Assembly: GCA_016234495.1 (NCBI GenBank)
Contig: JACRBI010000047.1
Span: 1 to 64,000, forward strand
DNA: 64,000 nucleotides
DNA from: Chloroflexota bacterium
GTDB taxonomy: Bacteria; Chloroflexota; Anaerolineae; Anaerolineales; Villigracilaceae
Direction of reading: 5' to 3'
The notes below the pieces were generated by a model that saw only the letters and a program-made list of their open reading frames with translations, was not told where the DNA came from and ran no database searches. The first letter of the stretch is position 1. Every line of letters begins with the position of its first letter. Shown here piece after piece: positions 57,909 through 64,000 of this stretch. Made by a program: the position numbers and the translations under genes.

Positions 57909-59252
57909 CTACAGCACCTCGTCGCGCCGCATAAGATCAGCCACAGCCTCGCGGCGCTGGATGATGCGCGCCTGCCCCGCCTCCAGCCATAAGACCGCAG
58001 GCTTCCTTGCGCCGTTGTAATTGGATGACATGCTCAATTGATATGCGCCGGAGGCGGGCACGGCGATCAATTCCCCGACCTCAATCTCCGGCATTAAGAT
58101 ATCTTCGATCAGGACATCGCCCGACTCGCAATATGGGCCGGCGATGGAAACCCGCCCGCATCTTTCTTCGCCCGCGCCTGATACCGTCAAACAAGAGTAT
58201 CTCGCCCCGTACATTGCGCGGCGCGGGTTATCCGTCATTCCGCCATCGGTTAATATCCAAACTTTCTCAGCCCGTCTTTTGACCGCGCCGACTCGATAAA
58301 GAGCCACGCCCGCGCGCGCAATCAGACTGCGCCCCGGCTCCAAATGTAAATGGGGGAGGGTAAGCGCGCGGTCTTTACAGCCTTTGATGACACTCTCTGC
58401 AACGACACGCACATACTCATGGATATTCGGCTGCGGAAGTTCATCCTCGTGATAAGCCACGCCCCAGCCGCCGCCCGGGCAAAAATGCCATTCGCCTGCG
58501 AATCCGATCTCTGCTGCAACATCCAACCCAATGGCAACCGCCTCTGTCAGCGGCGAGGGATCGCTGAAATTTGAGCCTTGATGAAAATGGATTCCATTCA
58601 AAGGCAAATTATGTTCCCTGCAAAAATCCGCCGCTGTCAAAATTTCTTCGCGCGTCATGCCGAACTTGCTGCCATGCTGACCGGTCTGTGTGTGCGGGTG
58701 GTGTGTTTCCACTGCAAGGCCGGGCAGAAGGCGCAGCCAGATTGATGGAGGTGATTGGTAATTGGTAATTAGTTTCTTTATCCGAGTGAGTTCAATAATA
58801 TTATCCACAACGAGCGTGCCAGCATTTTGCAGCGCGGACTTCAAGTCGGCTTCGGATTTGTTCACACCATGCACAAGAATATGTCCGCGCGGCACACCGC
58901 CGGACACGGCAATGGAAATCTCGCCTTCGCCTGTGCAATCCACGAACAGGCTGTGGAGTTGAGTCCATTGCGCGATGGCGAGATTCAAAAAGGCCTTGCC
59001 TGCATAGGTAACAGAGGCAGGCCCGGGGTAGTGCGAAGCGAGCGCGGTTTGATAATCCGCCGCGGCAGAATCCAGCGTGGCGCGGTCATACAAATATAAT
59101 GGCGTTCCATATTTATCCGCCAGTAAAGCCAGATCGTGCCCGGCGATGGTCAGCGAGTTGTTGATTATTTTGGCGGTGTCGGGGAATAGGTCAAGCCTGT
59201 TCAATGGGAAGTTCTTTCGAGGTCTCGCCGGCATAGACGCGGTTTTTGCCAA
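57909..59252 (-). CDS. lysA: Diaminopimelate decarboxylase-family PLP enzyme
   Basis: A 447-residue fold-type III PLP decarboxylase. The PLP lysine is K86 in TYAGKAFL; GIHFHQGSN, CPGGGWGV and EPGRSLIA bind phosphate; CESGD (active-site Cys) and GAYQLSMSSNYNG complete the site. It would form lysine from meso-diaminopimelate. Some family members act on other amino acids, so the substrate is not certain. The 5' end overlaps the GGDEF gene by about 62 bases, or 44 if the ATG at 59234 is used; it is also tail-to-tail with the HD-GYP gene with two bases between. Confidence 0.9.
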   Translation of the reverse strand: MAKTASMPARPRKNFPLNRLDLFPDTAKIINNSLTIAGHDLALLADKYGTPLYLYDRATLDSAAADYQTALASHYPGPASVTYAGKAFLNLAIAQWTQLHSLFVDCTGEGEISIAVSGGVPRGHILVHGVNKSEADLKSALQNAGTLVVDNIIELTRIKKLITNYQSPPSIWLRLLPGLAVETHHPHTQTGQHGSKFGMTREEILTAADFCREHNLPLNGIHFHQGSNFSDPSPLTEAVAIGLDVAAEIGFAGEWHFCPGGGWGVAYHEDELPQPNIHEYVRVVAESVIKGCKDRALTLPHLHLEPGRSLIARAGVALYRVGAVKRRAEKVWILTDGGMTDNPRRAMYGARYSCLTVSGAGEERCGRVSIAGPYCESGDVLIEDILMPEIEVGELIAVPASGAYQLSMSSNYNGARKPAVLWLEAGQARIIQRREAVADLMRRDEVL

Positions 59253-62200
59253 GGCGCTTGGCGGTCAACTCGGCATTGTCGGCGGAAAGTAATAATTCCC
59301 CGGCGGTTGTTCCGTCTTCAGGGAAGGTGGCCACGCCGAGACTGATGGTGTAGCCTGAGTAGGGTTTTCCGGGCGCGGGTGGAGTTGGCGATTGCGCTTC
59401 GGCAGATTCACGCAATCTTTCGGCAAGCATGACCGCGCCAACTTTGGTGGTGTGCGGCAGGATGACGGCAAATTCCTCGCCGCCATAACGCGCCGCAACA
59501 TCCGGGTCTCTGACGTTTGCAAGCAGGATGCCGGCAATGGCTTTGATGCGCTCGTCTCCGGCAGGGTGGCCGAAGGTGTCGTTGTATATCTTGAAGGAGT
59601 CCATGTCTATGATGATCAGCGAGAGCGGATGATCGTAGCGAATGGCGCGCGAGACTTCGGTCTCGAAGACCTGATCGAAGGCGCGGCGGTTGATGAGGCC
59701 GGTCATGCCATCGGTGAGCGCAAGTGAGGTAACTTTTGCGTGCAGGTTGGCGTTTTCAATCGCCATGCTGACCGGCCCGGCAATGGCGGTAAGCAATTCC
59801 ACATCGCGGTCTGTAAGCTTGCGGTGGGAATCTGATTCGATATTGAGCACGCCAAGCACCGTATCCTCATTGAGCAGTGGCACGCAGATTTCACTTTCCA
59901 CTTCATAGGAGGCTCTCAAAAAATTGGAGTCGGTTCCCACGTCGCGTATGAACTGAACCTGGCGGGTGCGGATTGCCCGCCCAGTGACTCCGCTGGTGAC
60001 GGGGATTTCGCAAATAATGGATTCTTGTGGATACCCAGCCTGCGCTCCCAGCCGAAGCGTTTCGCCGTCCAGCCTGTAGATGCTTGCATAGGTATATCCA
60101 AAACTTTCACGCAATAATTGGACTATGATGTTGAAGACTGTTTCAAGATCGAGCGATGAATTAATGGTCTGTGAAACGGATTGCAGGGTGGTTTTGGTCT
60201 TGAGGCTTTCGCGGGTTTCGGAATACAGGCGGGCTTTTTGAATGGCTGTCACAAGCTGGCTGGATAGTGTTTGCAGGATCTGTACATCGTCGGGGTTGAT
60301 AACGTGCGGAGGGGCGCTTTGGACGTAGATCACTCCCAAAAGCTGGTCTTCGTTCAACAGCGGGGCGCCCATGGCGGTCCCCGTTGTTTGAATGCTTGGG
60401 TGATAGTAATGCGGATCGTTCGTAATATCACTGGTGAAATACTGCCTGCGCGTCTGAGCCACGTGGCCTACAATCCCCTGCCCGATGTTTTGACGGAAGC
60501 CCGGTATTAACTCCATATCTTTGGTACCGCCGATGGCGATTAGTTCCAGTTGATATCCTTCAACGAGCAGCGAAATGGCTACCTCGTCATAGCCAAACAC
60601 TTTTACCATGGCTTCAACAGTGCGCTGGCAAATTTCGGTTTCGTCGAGGCTTTCGGTCATTTGCCTGCCTACTTCCTGAATCAACCCCATTTGCACAACA
60701 CGGCGCGAAATGGTATCGAGCAGTTGGGCTTTGTTAAACGCCAGCGCGATCTGCGCCGCGGCTTGCTCGCCAATGGCGACTTCCTGCCCGGTGAAGTGAT
60801 GCGGCTCACTGAACATGATCAAGACTGCGCCGAGTTTTTGTCCGTGCGTGATGAGCGGCAGCGCAAGGATGGATCGTCCCGGCAAACGCGCCGAGATGCT
60901 TGGGCTCATGTAAGGCGTATTGGCTGAATCTTCAATGATGAGCGAACGCCCGGCGCGTAAAGCAGATTCGGTCAACGTGGTCTCGCGCGCGTCGAATTTC
61001 ATCGTTGGGTATATTTCTCTTAATTCGCCGAAGGCTGCCGCTGGAATTGTCTTCTCTTCCAGTTCATCCCACAATGTAATGGCCGCTCCGTCTGACTGGA
61101 GCAATCCGCCCATCTGGTCTGCCAGCGTTTGCAGCATTTCGCGGAAGTCTGTAATTTCAAGCGATGCGCGTGTAATGGAGTTTAGCAATTCCAATTGACG
61201 GGCGCGGCGGCGTTCCGTGTCAGAAAGTTTTGCCTTGTAAATGGCCAATGCGATCTGCCCGGCAGCCTGTTCTCCGACTGCGATTTCCGCGGTTGTGAAT
61301 TGATGCGGTTGATTAAAACTGATCAGGGCCGCGCCCATTTTTGTTCCGCTGGCGACCAAGGGCAGCCCAAGCAGGGAGCGGGTGGGAAAGCGGTTTGCAA
61401 TGCTGGGGCTGATGTAAGGCGTATTGAACACATCCTCCACAGCCAGCGGATGCCCGGCTTCCAGCACAGCCCCCGACAGTGTCTTGTCCTTTGATGAATC
61501 TACTTTCAATGACGGGTAAGTTTCGCGCAGGTCGCCATAAGCCGCGCCCGGAATTATTTTCTGCTCCAACTCATCCCACAATGTGATAAAGGCCCCATCT
61601 GATTGCAGCAATTCGCCGATATGGTCAGCCAGGGTTTGAAGCATTTCCGGAAAGGTTGCCGTTTCAAGGGATGCGCGCGTGATGGAATTGAGCAGTTCCA
61701 TTTGATGGGAGCGATTGCGCTCGGCGAGCAGAAGTGCTTGTTCGCGGCTTATGTCGTGCGCGACAAGGACATGCCCTGTCAGATGGTTTTTTATATCGCG
61801 CATGGGAGTGATGCTCAAGTCGAACCATCGGCGCTGGTTCTCTTCGCCAAATTCGATTTGAATTTGATTTTCATCCGCGTCCCATAATTTCCAGACGGAT
61901 TCAAGCTGGGGCAATGCCTCGCGGACATTGTGGCCGATCGCTTCATTTCCGACCTTCAGCCAGTTCCTGCCCGCTGAGTTTATATCAGCTAGAAGTTTGT
62001 TCTCATCAAGGACGATGACCGCGTCGTGGAGATTTTCCATGACCAGCGCGCTGGCAATGGGGATCAGGTCCATCAAGCCATAGCGAAAGAATCCAATGGC
62101 CGATAGAACGCTGGAAAAGGCAAAGCCGAACGGCGTCAGGTCAAAGCCGTGCAGGGAGATGGGGGTGAATAATGTGAATGCGTTTACGAACAATGGCACT

Positions 62201-62769
62201 GTAGAGCCGATGACAATCAACGCCATCTGCTTGCGGAAGAAGGGTTGGGTTTGGAAGTAAGTAATAAGATATAACGCCACCCCGGCCAGAATCAGAACAT
62301 AGGAAAATGCAGTATGAATCCAAAACCATGAGCCATGACCGTTGATTACCAGAGATGGGTAGCCTAGCGGGTCAAGGCTCGTCGCTGCCCAGATTAGGCG
62401 GTGATACTCGTTGGTCAGAGCCAGGCAAAAGGTCAGGATGGGAGGCGCGATCAACGCGGCGCGCTTGAACGGAGTCAGCCAGTTTTTATGTCCGGTATAT
62501 TCAAGGGCAAACAGGAACCAGAATACAGGCACCAGCGTAAAGCCGATATACTCAAATTTTGCGAGGAGAATTTTTCCTGCGAGGGTCGGCGCAAGGACTT
62601 CCAGCGTGTAAAGAAAACTCCAGAGCGTCATACCCGCCGTCAGCCATCCAAAGGTGATTGCCCCCGCTTTTTGTGAGCGATTGAATGCGTAAATTGCTAT
62701 GGCCGCGGTGAGGATGGAAATTAAGAGGCCAGGTAATGCAAAAGGAAGCGAGCCGGGATAAAAGTTCAT
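59191..62769 (-). CDS. 1192-residue multi-sensor GGDEF diguanylate cyclase
   Basis: A membrane sensor that makes c-di-GMP. An N-terminal 7TM region (about 5-235) is followed by a PAS-like domain (about 240-345), two GAF domains that are clearly tandem duplicates (about 360-535 and 540-710, each beginning LLNSITRASLE), two further GAFs (about 715-870, 875-1025) and a GGDEF domain. The active site is GGEEF at 1096-1100, with an RxxD inhibitory site RDPD at 1087-1090, exactly five residues upstream, so product feedback is expected. The 3' end overlaps lysA on the same strand. Confidence 0.94.
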   Translation of the reverse strand: MNFYPGSLPFALPGLLISILTAAIAIYAFNRSQKAGAITFGWLTAGMTLWSFLYTLEVLAPTLAGKILLAKFEYIGFTLVPVFWFLFALEYTGHKNWLTPFKRAALIAPPILTFCLALTNEYHRLIWAATSLDPLGYPSLVINGHGSWFWIHTAFSYVLILAGVALYLITYFQTQPFFRKQMALIVIGSTVPLFVNAFTLFTPISLHGFDLTPFGFAFSSVLSAIGFFRYGLMDLIPIASALVMENLHDAVIVLDENKLLADINSAGRNWLKVGNEAIGHNVREALPQLESVWKLWDADENQIQIEFGEENQRRWFDLSITPMRDIKNHLTGHVLVAHDISREQALLLAERNRSHQMELLNSITRASLETATFPEMLQTLADHIGELLQSDGAFITLWDELEQKIIPGAAYGDLRETYPSLKVDSSKDKTLSGAVLEAGHPLAVEDVFNTPYISPSIANRFPTRSLLGLPLVASGTKMGAALISFNQPHQFTTAEIAVGEQAAGQIALAIYKAKLSDTERRRARQLELLNSITRASLEITDFREMLQTLADQMGGLLQSDGAAITLWDELEEKTIPAAAFGELREIYPTMKFDARETTLTESALRAGRSLIIEDSANTPYMSPSISARLPGRSILALPLITHGQKLGAVLIMFSEPHHFTGQEVAIGEQAAAQIALAFNKAQLLDTISRRVVQMGLIQEVGRQMTESLDETEICQRTVEAMVKVFGYDEVAISLLVEGYQLELIAIGGTKDMELIPGFRQNIGQGIVGHVAQTRRQYFTSDITNDPHYYHPSIQTTGTAMGAPLLNEDQLLGVIYVQSAPPHVINPDDVQILQTLSSQLVTAIQKARLYSETRESLKTKTTLQSVSQTINSSLDLETVFNIIVQLLRESFGYTYASIYRLDGETLRLGAQAGYPQESIICEIPVTSGVTGRAIRTRQVQFIRDVGTDSNFLRASYEVESEICVPLLNEDTVLGVLNIESDSHRKLTDRDVELLTAIAGPVSMAIENANLHAKVTSLALTDGMTGLINRRAFDQVFETEVSRAIRYDHPLSLIIIDMDSFKIYNDTFGHPAGDERIKAIAGILLANVRDPDVAARYGGEEFAVILPHTTKVGAVMLAERLRESAEAQSPTPPAPGKPYSGYTISLGVATFPEDGTTAGELLLSADNAELTAKRLGKNRVYAGETSKELPIEQA

Positions 62770-62864
62770 TTGATGAGGTAAATTTACGTAAAATCCCGCA
62801 ACATCTCTGGCGCTGCTAAAATCGTCAAAGATATTTGCGGGATCAAGTCAGATATTTTCCCTGG

Positions 62865-63242
62865 CTATTTGCCGAAGAACAAATTCCACCACTCCTGCCA
62901 GTTGGGTACAGGGGTGGGGACGGGTGTCGGCGTGGCGGCTAAAGCCGGCGCGCTGCCCGGCTGACCGACTGGGATGACTGGCTGTTCGCCCTCAAGGACG
63001 TAGTGTCCTTCGGTGCGCGCCCATTTCTCCACTGCTTCTGTGGAGGCCGCATACGCCACCTGTGTGTTCAGCGCCTCTTCGGTATGCTTTGCTTCCGTTG
63101 CCGCAATCCGCACTTCATCGCGTTGATCGTTCAATTGATTCAATTCCTGAACGCGCGAATTGAATTCGATCACCATCAGGATCAGAATGAAGATTCCAAG
63201 AAAGATCGCAAAGCGCCGATAATTGATGGGAATGTTTGGCAT
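62865..63242 (-). CDS. FtsB/DivIC-like septum formation initiator protein
   Basis: A 125-residue single-pass membrane protein: a short basic N-terminus, one membrane segment (about 10-27), a coiled coil (about 28-65, VQELNQLNDQRDEVRIAATEAKHTEEAL) and a short extracellular part with the conserved EKWARTEGHYV. This is the layout of FtsB/DivIC division proteins. A Thr/Pro-rich tail and WQEWWNLFFG close it. It is divergent from rplI. Confidence 0.85.
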   Translation of the reverse strand: MPNIPINYRRFAIFLGIFILILMVIEFNSRVQELNQLNDQRDEVRIAATEAKHTEEALNTQVAYAASTEAVEKWARTEGHYVLEGEQPVIPVGQPGSAPALAATPTPVPTPVPNWQEWWNLFFGK

Positions 63243-63270
63243 GGCATTATCTTAATCCTATTTGCCGATG

Positions 63271-63301
63271 TTGGCAAGAAAATATTTCTTTATGGTACAA
63301 T
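63271..63301 (+). promoter_or_regulatory. Possible rplI promoter
   Basis: TTGGCA and TACAAT are 19 bases apart, longer than ideal. The leader contains a hairpin CAGAACG/CGTTCTG (63311-63334). Confidence 0.45.
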
Positions 63302-63364
63302 CTGCGCTCGCAGAACGTAGTACCCTTCGTTCTGACTCCACTTGTTAGAAAGGGCTTATATCAA

Positions 63365-63931
63365 ATGAAAGTATTGCTTGTAAAAGATGTGTACAAACTT
63401 GGACGCGCGGGGGATATCAAGAAGGTAGCCGACGGCTTTGGCCGTAACTTCCTCATCCCGCAGGGATTTGCCGTACTCGCCACCGAAGGCGCCATGAAGC
63501 AGGTGCAGAAGATCAAAGCGCAGGCTGAGATCCGCCGCGCCACGCAAAACAATGAACTTTCCGGTCTCGCCGATCAGATCAAGGCTGTGACCCTGACCTT
63601 CGCCGCCAAAGCCGGTGACACCGGTAAATTGTACGGTTCCATCACCACACAGGATATCGCCACCGCGCTCTCCGAGCAGGTACGCTTCGAAGTGAAGCGC
63701 CAGCAGGTGGATATTCAACCCATCCGCGCGCTTGGCGAATTCTCCGCCCACATCCGCCTGACCATGGACCTGGTGCCTGAGATCAAGATCATCGTCCACC
63801 GTGAAGGTGAATCTGCCGAAGGCGCAGAAGCCGAACCTGAAAAAGCAGATAAGCCGAAGAAGGGCGGCCGCAAGGCAAAGGAAGAAACGGCAGAAGAAGA
63901 AGCGCCCGCCGCTGACGCCGCAACAGAATAA
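63365..63931 (+). CDS. rplI: 50S ribosomal protein bL9
   Basis: A 188-residue L9. The N-terminal domain MKVLLVKDVYKLGRAGDIKKVADGFGRNFLIPQG is canonical, followed by the connecting helix and the C-terminal RNA-binding domain to about residue 150. A charged tail rich in Glu, Lys and Ala (AEAEPEKADKPKKGG and onward) makes it about 40 residues longer than the usual 148. The ATG at 63365 matches the family start; an upstream in-frame ATG at 63236 lies in the promoter region. Confidence 0.96.
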   Translation: MKVLLVKDVYKLGRAGDIKKVADGFGRNFLIPQGFAVLATEGAMKQVQKIKAQAEIRRATQNNELSGLADQIKAVTLTFAAKAGDTGKLYGSITTQDIATALSEQVRFEVKRQQVDIQPIRALGEFSAHIRLTMDLVPEIKIIVHREGESAEGAEAEPEKADKPKKGGRKAKEETAEEEAPAADAATE

Positions 63932-63958
63932 CAATTCGGCAAGTTAAATAAACCTATA

Positions 63959-63993
63959 AACAATGACGCCCTGTTGTCAGGGCGTCATTGTTT
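63959..63993 (+). terminator. Terminator of rplI
   Basis: AACAATGACGCCCTG and CAGGGCGTCATTGTT pair around a four-base loop, followed by TTA TTC. Confidence 0.88.
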
Positions 63994-64000
63994 ATTCTCG

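Noticed and set aside
63311-63334. Leader hairpin before rplI as an L9 autoregulatory element
   Set aside because: It is short and shows no resemblance to a known ribosomal leader; kept only as a note in the promoter entry.

Overview
The window looks like a chromosomal contig of a Chloroflexota bacterium, most likely class Anaerolineae. Support: secreted lipoproteins with long Thr/Pro-rich linkers, 7TM-GAF-PAS signalling giants, a PTS EIIA-HPr-EI fusion, a SAM-I riboswitch before metK, and many interspersed palindromic repeats. The taxon is inferred from gene style; no marker was searched. No rRNA, tRNA or CRISPR array was seen.

Layout. 0-1.3 kb: an IS3-type element with a poly-A frameshift site, beside remnants of two other transposases. 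1.3-5.4 kb: a secreted ExeM/NucH-type nuclease. 5.4-7 kb: metK under a SAM-I riboswitch with an expanded, 8-nt-periodic P3 arm. 7-11.1 kb: two SUMF1-fold lipoproteins, an OmpR-type regulator and a C39-like peptidase. 11.4-16.3 kb: flavin reductase, AMMECR1, TPR protein, DUF971, SH3 protein and lipid kinase. 16.3-20.5 kb: an accessory island with a VapBC module broken by a 133-bp miniature element, a MntA/HepT pair, and two secreted proteins of foreign appearance, the second cut off just before a Ser/Thr kinase. 20.5-27.4 kb: kinase, rpe, rpmB, Asp23, FakA-like, PadR and DegV. 27.4-33.6 kb: a LacI-type regulator and the fructose PTS operon with visible operators. 33.7-37.4 kb: recG, coaD and a coiled-coil protein. 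37.4-44.5 kb: a minus-strand membrane cluster with heme O synthase and a divergent candidate heme-copper oxidase subunit. 44.7-51.4 kb: penicillin acylase, another membrane protein, a GH5 lipoprotein and two overlapping Crp/Fnr regulators. 51.6-62.8 kb: a 2019-residue HD-GYP protein and a 1192-residue GGDEF protein flanking lysA. 62.9-64 kb: an FtsB-like protein and rplI.

How the parts may connect. CRP-type sites (TGTGA-N6-TCACA and close variants) lie before genes of the membrane cluster, and a bipartite motif with identical internal spacing precedes two of its members. The tandem Crp/Fnr regulators at 50.1-51.4 kb are the obvious candidates to read them. The fructose genes form one regulon: the LacI-type repressor has a matching palindrome over its own promoter and over the -10 of the PTS operon. 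PadR has its operator inside its own promoter spacer. The HD-GYP and GGDEF proteins would break down and make c-di-GMP.

Three themes deserve attention: the atypical heme-copper-like cluster; hairpins built from 8-nt periodic arms, one of them inside a riboswitch; and frequent TATAAT-N6-8-ATG starts that suggest leaderless transcripts.
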